Both the position numbers and the translations under genes were made by a program. From Volvox africanus (taxonomy: Eukaryota; Chlorophyta; Chlorophyceae; Chlamydomonadales; Volvocaceae): a stretch of 64,000 nucleotides of DNA. The DNA lies in the NCBI GenBank assembly GCA_030268105.1, contig BSDZ01000112.1, positions 186,001 through 250,000 of the forward strand, read 5' to 3'. Below, one piece after another: positions 7,699 through 19,003 of this stretch (position 1 is the first letter of the stretch; each line of letters starts with the position of its first letter). Under the pieces are notes generated by a model. The model was not told the origin of the DNA, made no database searches, and saw only the letters and a list, made by a program, of their open reading frames with translations.

Positions 7699-10600
7699 AT
7701 GGGCAAGGATGAGGATACCACGAAGGTATTCTTCGGTCGCGATGACTACGTTACGGTGACCCAAGTTGTGAACGCACACTTGGAGAGGAAGCTCATCGAT
7801 GACACGATCAGCGACGATGAGGATGTCCTCGCTGCGATCAAGCCAAACGACGACAAATTGGCTCGCGGCACCATCAAGAAATACATTTTACCAGAAGATT
7901 TGCTACAGTTTGCGGGCAACACAACGGCACGAGATTTGTGGGTGGCGCTGGCGAAGAAGCACATTCCCAACGTCCGCAATTTCAGGATGCAAATCCAACA
8001 ACAGCTTAAGGATTTTGAGATGTTGTCAGGAGAAAGTATTGACGATTATTTCCGCCGCTTTTATAAAATTGGCTACAAGGCCAGCCTTATTTCGATGAAG
8101 ATTGAGCCTGAGGATGCGTTACTCCACCTTATCCGCGGCTTGTCATCGGACTACGACGGAGTCAAGTCCGTGCTACGCCACATGGAGAGCATCGAAAGCG
8201 TGGACCAGCTGCAGGATATGCTCAAGACCGAAGAGGGCGAGCTAAGGCTTCAGCGTAACAAGGCTCGCGAGGTGTCCCTGATGTCCCTCTCCCGTACCCA
8301 TGATGGAGCCCGAGTGGGGCCCAGCCAGGGTGCTGGAGCAGGCAACGCCGACGGAGGCAGGAGTAGGAAGGCGTGCCTCTACTGCAATAAGGAGGGGCAT
8401 TTCATCGCAGAATGCAGGAAGAAGGCAAATGATGAGCAGCGGGGGATTTGGAGGCCGGCGTTGAAGGGATTGCGGCAGAAGCCCCGAAACCCGCCGGCAT
8501 TAGCAGCTCCACCGCCGGCGCCGCCTCCAGTGGCGCCCGCGGCCCAACCCCCAGCCGCCGCACAGGCAGTGGCTCCCCCACGGCCAGCACAAGGCCAACG
8601 GAGACAGCTGATCGCCCGGGTATACCCTTCCCAGCAGGACGACTGGGAGCGGGAGTTGTGGCTGTTCGACACTGGAGCAGAAGTCCATGTCACTGGAGAC
8701 AAGGACAAGCTCCGGAACTATCAGCATTGTGGTTCAGATTGTAAAGTGTGGTTAAAAACAGCGAATGGAAGCGTGGTACGCCCGGAGGGCCATGGGCGGG
8801 TCATGTTCCGCTCCTCTTGTTTTGAGACAGATGTCGAGGTAGACGTGTATCATGCACCGGGGATCATGGGTCATATTCTGTCTTTGAAGGCGTTAGAGGG
8901 CAGTTTTGGACCGAATGTGGTTCCCCAGTTCTCAGGGGTCTTGCCACACGTGGAGATTGGTGGGGCACCCGCGATTGAGTTGGAGAAGATCGATGGGTTG
9001 TTCTATGCTGAGGACTCCAGCTACGACAGCTGGATGGGTCGGTATGGGTCCGACAGGTGCTTAAGTGGTAAGAAGGTCCGTGAGGAATTGAGGAAGGTCA
9101 AGCTTGCCATCACGAAGCAGGATTCCAATCTTGGCGTTCTTTGGCATAAACGGTACGGACATTTGGGTTTTGACGCCCTGGCCAAGGTGGCCAGCAGTGA
9201 TATGGTCACGGGTTTCGGTGCAAGTGTGGATGATGTGGTGGCTGCGAAGGGGCAGTTCTGTAAGCCCTGCGCCGAGGGCAAGCAGACACGGCAGCCGCAC
9301 CCATCAACCGGCAATGTTACGAGTAAGAGGCTAGATTTGGTGCATATGGACCTTTGCGGTCCATTGCCAGTGAAGTCGTGGAATAATGCGAAGTATTGGG
9401 TCACGTTCTACGATGATTGCACGAAGTTTTCGGAGGTGCGGTGTATCACTGACAAGACCGTGGTTCCTGAGACGGTGAAGAAGGTGATAAAGTTGTGGGA
9501 GCGGCAGACTGGCGACAAGGTCCGCCGCATCCACACTGACCGTGGCTTAGAGTACGTAAATGAAGAACTGGCTAGCACTTTGCGGAACATGGGCATTTTC
9601 CATGAGAAGACGGCGCCGTACACACCACAGCAGAATGGCGCCGCGGAGCGTTTGGATCGCACTCTGGAGGTGTGTGTGCGCACCATGTTGGCCGATTCAG
9701 GTTTGCCGCAGGAAATGTGGAGTGAGGCTGTTATTACGGCCAATACTCTTCGCAACGTATCTCCCACGAAGGGCAGCAATCTCACGCCTTGGGAGCGGTT
9801 CATTGGTGAAAAACCGGACATGTCGAAGTTGAGGGTTTTTGGCTGCCCTGCATACGTCATGATTCCTAAGCAGCAGCGCCATAAGCTGGATCCCGTGAGC
9901 GTGCCGGGCCAGTTTGTGGGTTACGCACCAGGCATGAGTGCATGGCGGGTGTGGATACCGAAGGATAGGCGTGTCCGCATCAGTTGTGATGTTAAGTTTG
10001 ATGAGTGGGGCGTTCGTGGGAGCATGGAGTTCGACGCCTCAGAATCGGAGGAGGAGGATGTCTCTGGGTCCGATCCCGAGGCTGATGAGGGCAACGAAAT
10101 ACAGGAGGAGTCGCCGCCGGAGCAACCCCCGGAACCAGCACCCCAGCCGGAACCGGAGTTAGACGTTCCAATTGCATTACGTAAATCACAGCGTCAAAAT
10201 ACCAAGTACGCTAAGTCGATTTTAGGGGTAAACGTGGATATCCCCGCTACGTATGAAGAAGCAATTGCATCACCCTTGGTTGATTTCTGGATTGAGGCGA
10301 TGGAGGAGGAGTTTGCTTCGCTGCAGGAAAAGGGCACCTGGTCGCTGGTTGAGAAGCCGGCGGACAAGCAAGCCCTAGGCGTTAAGTGGGTTTACTCAGT
10401 GAAGTTGGATAAGCATGGGGTCGTTGAGCGTTTCAAGGCGCGCCTCGTGGTGAAAGGATTCATGCAGCGTGAAGGTGTGGACTTTGAAGAGGTCTTTGCA
10501 CCAGTTAGCAAGCATTCCACTCTGCGTGTTTTCTTAGCCATGGTAGCTGCGGACGACATGGAGCTACACCAGCTTGATGTGAAAACGGCTTTCCTAAATG

Positions 10601-10974
10601 GAGACCTGGAGGAGGAAATCTACACCGTGCAGCCCCCAGGCTTTGAGAGTGGTGGTCCAGGCCTCGTCTGTCGTTTGCACAAAGCGTTGTACGGCTTGCG
10701 CCAGGCCTCGCGCGCCTGGAACAAGACCTTGCATGAGAAGTTGATTCAGATGGGTTTTGAGGTGTCCAATGCGGACCCAAGCCTATACATACGTCGTGAT
10801 CTAGATGGTCAGATATGCACGTACTTGTTAGTGTACGTAGATGACGTATTAATTGCATCTCACGATGAGCAGACCGTTTTGGAGGTGAAAGAGGAGATCA
10901 AGCAGTTGTATGAATGCCGTGACATGGGGGAAGCGGAGGTGTTTTTTGGGTTTAGTCATCAAGCGGGACCGTGA
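7699..10974 (+). pseudogene. Copia 2 gag-pol, main open frame
   Basis: The 1091-residue frame starts at the first ATG after primer binding site 2. The gag (UBN2/Retrotran_gag type) region comes first (DLWVALAKKHIPN ... MLSGESIDDYFRRF). A CCHC knuckle follows at about 226-239, then a Pro/Ala-rich spacer and the protease DTG at about 324-326. Next are GAG-pre-integrase (LWHKRYGHLGFD ... CKPCAEGKQ), the integrase core (VHMDLCGPLP, IHTDRGLEYV, QQNGAAERLDRT) and RT with YVDDVLIA. It ends early because a T-run near 10940 has lost or gained a base; coding continues one frame over. Confidence 0.93.
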
Positions 10975-11794
10975 GACCCGCACCCTCACAGTGTCGCAGG
11001 AGCACATGATCCATGAGCTGATCGAGCGGTATGGCATGGTTAATGCAGATCCAAGATCCATTCCCATGAGCCCGGGGACGATCCTGATGCGGGCTGCTGA
11101 CGGGGAAGTTTTGGATCGCTCACGATATCCGTACATTGAGCTGGTAGGCAGCTTGATGTACATCACAAATTGCACCCGGCCTGACATTGCACAAGCCGTG
11201 GGAGTCCTCACACGCCACATGTCAGCACCCACTGAGCAGCACTGGAGAGCTGCGAAGGCGGTAGTTCGCTTCTTGCTGGCAACACCTCAGTGCGGCATCG
11301 TTTTTGGTGGCGAACGTGTTGAAGAAGGTTTAATTGGTTATACAGATTCAGATTATGCAGGATGCATTGAGAGCCGCAAGTCAACTGGTGGTTACGTTTT
11401 CACTTTGCATGGAGGCTCAGTGAGTTAGTCGAGCAGGCTACAGCGTACAGTTACGAGTTCGACCATGGAAGCGGAATACGTGGCGGCATCGGAGGCTACC
11501 AAGGAGGCACTCTGGCTACGTCTTCTGCTCTCGGAGTTGGGTTACTCGTTACGTCCGACCACCATCAACTGTGATAGCCAGTCAGCGATTAAGATCACGA
11601 AGAACCCAGTAATTTCAGGAAAATCAAAGCACATTGCTGTGCGATATCACATGGTTCGTGAGCAAGTGGCACATGGAGCGGTGGTCATGGAGGACTGTCG
11701 CAGCGACGACATGGTGGCGGATATCTTGACGAAGCCGCTGCCGTTGGAGAAGTTTGCAAAGCACCAGAAGAGCATGGGCGTGTGCAAGATCTGA
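10910..11794 (+). pseudogene. Copia 2 RT thumb and RNase H after frameshift
   Basis: This continues the polyprotein in the next frame (LVIKRDRETRTLTVSQ ... VGSLMYITNCTRPDI) into RNase H (YTDSDYAGCIESRKSTGGY ... TMEAEYVAASEA ... LADILTKPLP-type ending). An in-frame TAG at 11426-11428 stands where related elements have a tryptophan codon, consistent with TGG to TAG. The frame resumes to the natural stop at 11792-11794. Confidence 0.92.
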
Positions 11795-11805
11795 CCGCGT
11801 GGGAG
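11795..11805 (+). promoter_or_regulatory. Copia 2 polypurine tract
   Basis: CGCGTGGGAG lies between the pol stop and the 3' LTR, the expected plus-strand primer site. The same word precedes the LTR of Copia 1. Confidence 0.65.
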
Positions 11806-11967
11806 TGTTGGAATTTGGCTTTACGAGTTCGGTCAGACTTGCCTTTATGATGTTTTTGGTTAGAAGTCGTTTGTGTACGACTGACTATATCGGTCTCTTG
11901 TTCCTTGCCTTGAGAGCCTAGAATCTCTTGTAACATGTAAGCAATAATACACACGAAAAGTCCAATA
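11806..11967 (+). repeat. 3' LTR of Copia 2
   Basis: A 162-bp copy of 7212-7373 with a few substitutions, mostly in the last 25 bases. It starts TGTTGG and ends CCAATA, so the usual terminal CA is replaced. The GATTT duplication follows. Confidence 0.9.
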
Positions 11968-11972
11968 GATTT
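11968..11972. repeat. Copia 2 target-site duplication, right
   Basis: GATTT, partner of 7178-7182. Confidence 0.85.
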
Positions 11973-12582
11973 GGTTTTTGAGCTCGGCCAACTCGTCCTG
12001 GGACATGCGGTACGAGTTGCGGCTCATGGGTACGGAGGTGGTGAGCTCGATTTGGTGGTCGACAGCACGCGTGGGAGGCATGTCCGTGGGTTCTGCAAAG
12101 ACGTCGGCGTACTGGGAGTTGATGTGCGTCATATCGACGCCCAGGGTGCTGATGTCTTGGGTGTTGACCTTGTGTACAACGTTAACGGCCTCAGGTGGGT
12201 CGCCCTGAAGCACGTGCTTGGTGAGAGGGGTCCGCAGCGTGACCGTGTTGGACCTCCAGCACACATGCGGGTTCCACTGTGCGAGCCAGTCCTTGCCTAG
12301 CACCACATTAAAGTCACCAAGGTCGGTGGCGACCAGAGTGCTACGGCATTTGAAGGTGCGGATGGTGATGGAGGCGTTGGGGAGGACGTACGGGCAGTCT
12401 TGCTCTTGGCCGTTAGGCAACTTCACAGACATGTTGCTGACAGTCTTGGCGGCCTTGACTTCCCTGCGGGCAAGCCACTGCGTGTGGACAAAACTGCCGG
12501 TGGCTCCACCGTCGATCAAGATGACGGCCGTACGGCCGTTGACGGTCCCTTGAATGCCAGTTGCTGGTGTGCTGCATTGCAT
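11968..12582 (-). pseudogene. Gypsy protease and RT start
   Basis: This is the aspartic protease region of the Gypsy polyprotein, with the active-site motif DGGATGSF (ILIDGGATGSFVHTQWLA). It continues with VVLGKDWLAQWNP, then the RT lead-in (YADVFAEPTDMPPTRAVDHQIEL ... SYRMSQDELAELKNQI). The frame then enters the Copia 2 LTR. RT resumes at 7182. Confidence 0.88.
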
Positions 12583-13316
12583 ACCATGCTGGCAAACTTG
12601 ATTGAGCTGAGTTGAAGCTCAGGTTCGGCCTCTGGGTAGGCCTCTGGGTAGGCCTCTAGGTTCAAGACTCGTGCGGAAGCGTGGTACGCGGCTTGTTGTG
12701 CTGTAGCCGTAGCTGCGTTGGTGACAGGGGCTTGCAGCTGTGCGAAAAGCGAGGGGAGGGCGGCCTCCAGCTTCTGTTGGAACAGGCACTCCACGAAGGC
12801 GCCGATGTGGCCGATGTTGAAGGCAGTGGGAAGCGAGGTGGAGCTGGCCACCGATGGTATGGCTGCGGGGTGGGCCGCACTGTGGGCTGCCTGCGAGAGC
12901 TCATGGTGCAGCTGCTTGACTTCAATGTTGGAGTGCGGCGATCCTGGCGGCACTCTCGCGCTGGGACGGTCCGCTAGCACGACTGACGCGTGAGTGTGAG
13001 CGGGACTGGGACCGGGACAATGGGGACGACATAGCTCTCGTCTGGACTTACGTATGGACGTCAGAGTCCTGGTCCACGAGCGTTGGGGCTGAGAGGTCTT
13101 GTGTGCGTCGGACGAGTAGACGCCGTAGGGAGGATGGGTGTGAAAAAAAATCCTCAAGGCGACTTGATGAGGCGACGACGGCTTGGTCCAGCGGGTGCGT
13201 GTTACCGCACACAATAATGCCGAAGTCAACCCGCAGGCGTGGGTTGAGTTGACTTGGGCGTCTTGGGGCTCGAGCGACTTGGGAAGCTCGAAAAAAACAA
13301 GGTCCCGGATCTTCAA
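12516..13316 (-). pseudogene. Gypsy gag-like / leader region
   Basis: An open frame precedes the protease. It has low-complexity Ser/His/Ala stretches and an alpha-helical middle (VECLFQQKLEAALPSLFAQLQ), but no recognisable CCHC knuckle. A 12-bp tandem repeat (12627-12660) encodes PEAYPEAYPEAEPE. By position it is gag or its decayed remains; its first third may be 5' leader rather than coding. Confidence 0.5.
12627..12660 (-). repeat. 12-bp tandem repeat in Gypsy gag region
   Basis: GGCCTCTGGGTA-type unit, almost three copies. Confidence 0.8.
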
Positions 13317-13329
13317 GTTCTCAATCCAG

Positions 13330-13574
13330 TGTAACAGAGGCTTCGCCTAGCTGATAGGAGTAGCTATATAGGCGAGCTCCGAGTAACTGTGCCGTAGGGC
13401 ACGTTGTTCAAGGGTGACTCCTCGATAGTTTACATCATAGTAGGTGATTTACAATGGAAGAGGAAGTGATTGTCTAGCCATTCGGGCGCTTTAAATAGCG
13501 CAATAGCGCAATACTAATACTATTCGGGCTCGTAAGGGGCCTTACGTCAATCCAAAACTGGCACGCACTCTACA
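13330..13574 (-). repeat. Candidate Gypsy 5' LTR with TATA box
   Basis: On the minus strand this segment starts TGTAGAG and ends TGTTACA. It holds a TATATAG box (13364-13373) about 35 bp before its end, the place where an LTR promoter would lie, and is followed by a TGG-starting sequence that could be a primer binding site. No second LTR copy is available for comparison, so the edges are tentative. Confidence 0.4.
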
Positions 13575-15735
13575 ACCGACGATGTTGTACGAGCGCTCGC
13601 ATGCAAGTAGTTCCGTGCGACTTGTTCAAGTTCTATGTGTTTGATCTATTGTAATTAATCTATTATTATGTAATTATGTTATTTATCACAATTTGCCAAA
13701 GTCCGACAACTCAGTTTTGCTCTTTCTGGCGCTTTTGCGCCATACACGCTGTTACATCACACCATGCCCAACCCAGGGGGGCGTCGTTGGGTTCGTTGTT
13801 ACCCAGATATATGATCACATAATCTCAATTTTTGATATCCATGGGGCTACCGCTGTACCTGCTCTCCTGCCCAGCCAGAGAGTTACGGTGGTTGTCTGGG
13901 TTGCGGTCTGCTGCCCCGCTTTCCCGCACTGCCACTGTCTTGGCTGACATGGCTCACAGATATTCGGGACGTTGACAGAAGTGTTCGCACAGGCATTTCA
14001 AGACCCGATAATCAATGTTCAGAGATATGAAGATAAAAACACCCTGGCATAAAAGCGGCAAGCTGATGTGAGGTCATTACATGCCAAAAACCTTAGCGCC
14101 CACTGTATGCAGATGTTGTCAAAGTAGGGAATGGTAGCAATCCCCGTGCCATCTTACAATCTTTTCTGTGATGAAAGCAATAAAGCATGCCAAGGTGTGC
14201 TGCACCCTTGTTCCATCGAAAACAAAGGTTTTATTTGGGACTACAGAGCAGCTTCCACCACCACATCCTCCAGCCATATGCACCATCCCCACTAGTTCCG
14301 CTTCTAGATGCCCCCCTCTTGGCTCCTACATCCCCTTCTGTAGTAGTTGAGAGCCACAAAGGCCTCTCAAGATGCTGACAGGGTGCTGGACCCTTGATAT
14401 TGTGCTGGTGTATGGGGCGGACATGTAAGACTACTACACTCTCCGACCAGGGCACATCTCGGGCACATTGACCCTATCAGCTGATGCTAACCTTCGCCTA
14501 CCCCAGCCAGCCAGTTGTATCCCTCTTTGCTGCTCATGCACTTATCTGCAGGAGAGGTAAGGAGTGAAAGGGTTACAACTCACGCTCCAAAATATGAGAT
14601 GCGGATGTGATGGCTATCAGTGCCGAGTCCAGGCAATCATCATCTAACTGGATATCAATGCTCAGGCTTGGCTCAGGCCAAACGTAGCGTAATTTAGCTC
14701 AATATGATAATATCAGGGATAGTCCGATTATAGCTCTCAATTAGTCTAAGTTATCTGGGCGTCCTCGCACGTCTTATATTTGTGATATCAGTACGTGGTA
14801 CATATCACACCAGATCCCTGATCTGCAAGTGTGATAAACCTTAGCAAGCGTATCACCGATATTCGCACGCAGTATATTATCAATATCAAGCCTTCCCGGC
14901 ATTTATGCAGTGCGAATGGCCGAATATTAATATTTGGTTGTGTAGCTTAACCACCATGGTCGTCACTACGATCATATCTTACACCATTGCACTTATGCCA
15001 TCGTAACCGTCGTGTAGATAACAATATTAATCAGTATTGGTCTAAGTGCGTTCTTAGATAATCATTCCGTGATGCGTACGCGAACTTGCCCTCGTGCGAT
15101 GCTTCCCACCCAGGTCACACTTCTCACCTTATGCATCGATCATGCAAGCATTGATGTAAAAATATAGAAAACATCATTACTTATTGAATTGCGCCAAATA
15201 TTGATAAACAACTACGTATGCGGGCTCAGTCCGTGCATCGTCAGTTGGTTATGCAGGCAGCACCACGCATATAATACCGAACTCGCGTATTTATCAATGC
15301 AAAAATATGGAAAATTATACAGATATATACAATCATCGTAATGCGTTCAATTACGGGTAAGCAATCATCTTGTCAGGTCCGATTCATTGACAATAAATGA
15401 ACCGTAATACAACACCATGGGAGGTTATACTCTTCCCACGTCACGACATGTGTTATGGCCCACATGCACCCTAGCAATCACGTGTTTTTAAAGCTTCAAG
15501 TCTTGTAAGCTACTAAACTGCTCTCCTACTCTATTAGGGAACCTGTATTCCGTAAGACCGGACGTCATAACTGTGTCGTACCAAGAGTTTGTATCATGTC
15601 ATATATCATATTAGCATGTGCAAAAGCTCTAAAACCTAGTCACGATGCTCAAGTCGCAAGAGTGCTCGTTCACGTACCGAAAGATGAGCAACGCCTGTTA
15701 CTACGCATGGAATCCTGACAGAGCCGGTGCACTTC
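13575..15735. other. Non-coding, AT-richer stretch
   Basis: No supported gene. Open frames here are short, without family resemblance or splice-consistent neighbours. I see no tRNA fold or tandem array. Confidence 0.6.
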
Positions 15736-15839
15736 GTTTTATTTGCTTTCTTTCCTTTTTCTGCTTGTTGGGGCAGAGCAGTTAACGGTTAGACAGAGCT
15801 GGGTCTCCACTAGTCTGGATCGGGCCCTACACACCAGGA

Positions 15840-16230
15840 GTGTGCCTACACACCAAAAAACCCCCACAATCTCCCCCACCTCCACCCTCCTCACGTCCAC
15901 CACCACCACCACCGCCCTCTCCACGTCCACCACCACCACCACCACCCTCCTCACGTCCACCACCACCACCACCGCCCTCCTGCTGTGAAATTCTGGTACG
16001 GCGAGATCAAGAGCTACATCTTTTCCGCTACACCCTTTACCGACAACCAGGCCAATTTCGCCAACATCGGCCACTTCACCCAGGTCGTTTGGAAGTCCAC
16101 CACCCACCTTGGGTGCGGTGCAGCTCTCGGCGATGACGACACCTGTCTTGTTGTTGTGTGCTGCTACTCCCCATCGGGTAATGTTCGGACAGACGCCATG
16201 TACTTCGAGAATGTCCCCCCGCTCAAGTAG
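15840..16230 (+). pseudogene. CAP/SCP-domain gene fragment behind proline-rich repeat
   Basis: The frame from about 15979 to the stop at 16228-16230 encodes the C-terminal half of a CAP (SCP/PR-1) domain: AVKFWYGEIKSYIF, the CAP1 signature GHFTQVVW, LGCGAA and the CAP2 signature VVCCYSPSGNV. CAP proteins are secreted; in volvocine algae they often carry Pro-rich wall-protein repeats. Just upstream (15875-15980) lies an SRPPPPPPPS-type repeat, but it is one frame off from the CAP frame. The N-terminal half of the domain is missing and there is no ATG in the CAP frame. This is best read as a deleted, frameshifted gene end. An unrecognised intron is the alternative, though I see no acceptor at the join. 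Confidence 0.7.
15875..15980 (+). repeat. (CCACCACCACC) proline-codon repeat
   Basis: Three near-identical units of about 33 bp (CGTCCACCACCACC type). Read in one frame they give SPRPPPPPPPS, the rod motif of pherophorin/extensin-like wall proteins. Confidence 0.85.
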
Positions 16231-16710
16231 GAGCGTGCTATGTTTGTATGTCCACCTAGCGGCAGCCTTGATTTCCGTAAATATGTACGGATTTCCATGC
16301 CTTGATTTCCTTAAATATGTACGGATCGTATTACAACCGGGTCTGGGGAAAAGCTAGCAGTTGACCGTGACCCTTCTCAGGAGCATTACTCTATGCACAT
16401 CCCCCTACCTGCCCAGGAAGTGTTGGGCCGTTGGTGATCATGTCCACCTCGTACGCCACTGTCCTGACCTTGGGAAGATGTGAAGCGTGCAGGAGCGGCT
16501 GTGCGATGTGGCGCACATCACCCACTCTGGTGCACGTTGTCAATAACCCCTTTCTTCGAGGGGGGGGCATACCTGATACGTGCGTACATGAACATGTTCG
16601 TTGATGTACGGAAATGATAACACACAATTTACTAATTGAAAAAGAGTGCATACATTGCTCACGCCCAAGCGGTTGTTTGTTGATATGGTACGTACATACA
16701 TTAATACTAG

Positions 16711-16761
16711 GACCCCCGGTGCTCGTCTTTGAAGGGCGAGTCGCCCACAGTGTAACACCCA
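16711..16761 (+). repeat. Dispersed repeat with GGGCGAGTCGCCC hairpin, copy 1
   Basis: This matches 36975-37028 over about 50 bp (CCCCYGGYGCTYGTC, then GGGCRAGTCGCCCAC and GTGTAACACC). The core is self-complementary (GGGCGA/TCGCCC). Confidence 0.7.
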
Positions 16762-17545
16762 ATATTAATACACACACATATATATACATATTATATACAT
16801 ATATATGTATGTATATATGTATACGTTGGGGGGAGTGGGTGTTGCAGTGCTAGAATGCGCACGCACGTTGCGCCAGCAGCCGAGCTGGGCCAACCCCTGA
16901 TGTGCCATGTTGTGTGATGTGCCCATACACGTGCAAGCATGATGTTACCTGGTGGCGTCTAGGATTGGATGGAGGAGGTATATATGAGATCATGTATGCA
17001 ATCGAAGTAGGTTAATTGGATGATATGTTTTATAAGACTCTGCCAACCTGCCGGAATGGAGATGAAGTTGTCGTACATAGTCGTACTTGCTTGGTGTATT
17101 GTCGTTACATATCGTTTACAGTCAATGGTGTGTGTCTTTGTGGTGCTTTTGAAGATCTGTGCACACACATGCATTCACCTGAGGGAGTTTGCTGCATTGA
17201 AAATACGGCATCACGTAATACGTCATGATTTGGATGGAGACCTAATTGATGATGCAAGGATGCACGCTGTTGGGATAACATTCTTCCGCCAGCATCACAG
17301 CAGAGAGCAGGGAAACTCTGCGGTTGTCGGAAGAATGCTATAAACTTGTTCTTTTGGGCAATAATTAGAATTGGTCAATAATCTATTAAGTTGTTATGGG
17401 CAGGACGACGCCTAGTTCTTTAGAATTAGGAAATTCGTTTCGGCCATTTTGGCGATCTTGTCACTTCATGCTGAGGCCCAACACCGAGACATGTAGGGCA
17501 GTTCGGCAGGATACCACGGCAAGTGGTTGTCTGTCGCTGTGGTGT

Positions 17546-17660
17546 GTAGTATCCTGGGGTATCTACGGGCAGTGTCAAAGGATCCTGGACCTTAGATGGT
17601 CATCCTTCCGATCGGGCCTTTGTTGGCCGACACAACAGAGATACAACATGGTGGTGGGTG
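17546..17660 (+). repeat. Dispersed repeat family R1, copy A
   Basis: It shares AGTATCCTGGGGTATCTACG, then a CGGGCCTTTG..GG.CGACACAACAGAG block and GGTGGTGGGTG, with copies at 18924 and 19181. The order and spacing of the blocks are kept. Confidence 0.8.
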
Positions 17661-18106
17661 ACGGAGTCAACATTATGCGCCAACATATTTGTGCCGTGTG
17701 GCCGGCAGACCCTACGACTGGCGACTGGTTGGGAGACAGGACCAGGAACGTCTCCCTCCGCCAATCTGAACTCAACTGCGTCAAGGAAAGCAGCCCCAAC
17801 AGCGTTGTCACAACATAGCAGTGGAAAACGTACATAACTCAACTCGTACACCTGCACGACAGCATCTTTGTGTGTATCGACCACACAAAGCGGAAGTGCC
17901 AGGTCTCCATCCCTAGAAGGAAAACAGAATGCAAATGAAATTCTATTGGCAACAAGTGAAAGATGCCACCAGGATGCATGTCAGTTGTCTCAGAGTTACA
18001 TGGTCTTGAGGAATGGGGCAGAGCCCGGTACAACCTTGCAGCAGGTGGGACCATTGGTGTCACAGAGTCAACCTACAGGGGCATCAAGAACACAGTGTCA
18101 AAGTTG

Positions 18107-18282
18107 AAAGGTGATGCGTAATGTGAAAACACGGTAGTGTTCGAGGTACGGGCACAGGTCTTGGAAGACTTGTATGCGCCCGGGTCTGCAACCGGGTGCC
18201 GTGGGTGAATGCCACGGCCTTTATTTGCAGACAGATACAACTCTTCGAACACCACCGTGTTTTCACATTACGCATCACCTTT
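18107..18282. mobile_element. Long inverted repeat: MITE or hairpin locus
   Basis: Two 38-bp arms (18107-18144 and 18244-18282), starting AAAGGTGATGCGTAATG, are complementary with a single mismatch, around a 99-bp interior. In a minus-strand transcript the mismatch is a G.U wobble. The interior can form two smaller stems (CCCGGG/CCGGG and GCCGTGG/CCACGGC). The termini suggest a MITE, but no clear target duplication is seen. The alternative is a long-hairpin small-RNA precursor. Confidence 0.7.
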
Positions 18283-18923
18283 TATGCCGCCCTAACTGCT
18301 GGAAAACCCTGCTGGATGTAGCATCCCAAATGCACCAAGTAATGGCCGCAACGATGCTCGTTACAGTGTTGAGTGGAATGGTGTCCTGGTGCAGATCATT
18401 TACCGCACAAGTGTTGTTATGCATTATTGTGCAATTATGTGCTGGAAATTTGCACTATTGGCTGTGTGTATATCACTCATCTGAGTTACTTTTACCAAGA
18501 TTAGTCATGCCAGCAGGATGCGGTCGGTCACTGATGAACGTGCTGAACATTAGAGGTTTACATATACAACTGCATATTAATCACCATTAATTCATATGCA
18601 TGCACCTGCTGCCCCTTATTATATAGACCTCCTTATTTTTACATAGTCTTGCCTGCGTATCATGCGTGAACCTCCCACCTAGCTCATGCTTCCGATTCAG
18701 TAGTCATTCTTAAATGGTGTGTGACGCACCCTCCCATCCCAGCTCTTGTCGTCCATGCCAGGAAGTGACAACCTAGCGACCCTCCTTGCTCCCCCCATCT
18801 ATTCGTAAGTCTCACCAGTCACTACACACTGCGCATCAGTGCACGCATCGGCAGACGGATGTTAGCCAGGGCAGATGTATAAATGCTTATGTTACGTGTT
18901 TCTGGGTGAAGAACCTTGGCCCT

Positions 18924-19003
18924 GTAGTATCCTGGGGTATCTACGGGTAGTATCCAGATTGGAGCGTGTAGGCCTATGTAGGCGGACACAACAGAGGTAC
19001 GAC
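18924..19003 (+). repeat. Dispersed repeat family R1, copy B
   Basis: Carries the GTAGTATCCTGGGGTATCTA head and the GGCGGACACAACAGAG block; the middle is shortened. Confidence 0.75.

Larger units (their letters stand above)
7183..11967 (+). mobile_element. Ty1/Copia retrotransposon 2, nearly full length
   Basis: A 4.8-kb Copia element is inserted in the Gypsy RT gene in the opposite orientation. Components in order: composite 5' LTR region, two primer-binding-site-like sequences, gag-pol, polypurine tract and 3' LTR, bounded by GATTT duplications. Gag-pol is damaged by only one homopolymer frameshift and one stop codon, so it is younger than the Gypsy host. Confidence 0.93.
4805..13574 (-). 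mobile_element. Ty3/Gypsy retrotransposon, minus strand, interrupted
   Basis: Read on the minus strand the segments are: a leader or gag-like region, protease, start of RT, then a 4.8-kb Copia 2 insertion (7183-11967), then the rest of RT, RNase H, the zinc-binding HHCC domain and integrase. RT before integrase identifies Ty3/Gypsy. Several frameshifts and a lost RT catalytic residue make it inactive. It stops at the edge of the Copia 1 LTR (4804/4805), so its 3' end and 3' LTR are either beyond Copia 1 or missing. The right limit at 13574 is a guess based on a possible LTR start. Confidence 0.85.
16231..18106. other. Non-coding with dispersed repeats
   Basis: No supported gene. It contains an AT microsatellite (about 16775-16822) and the repeat copies listed separately. 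Confidence 0.6.

Noticed and set aside
13693..13947. 84-residue plus-strand open frame after the Gypsy LTR
   Set aside because: No family resemblance, and composition like the surrounding non-coding DNA.
15739..16107. Val-rich minus-strand frame opposite the CAP fragment
   Set aside because: Shadow of the CCACC repeat; the plus strand carries recognisable CAP signatures.
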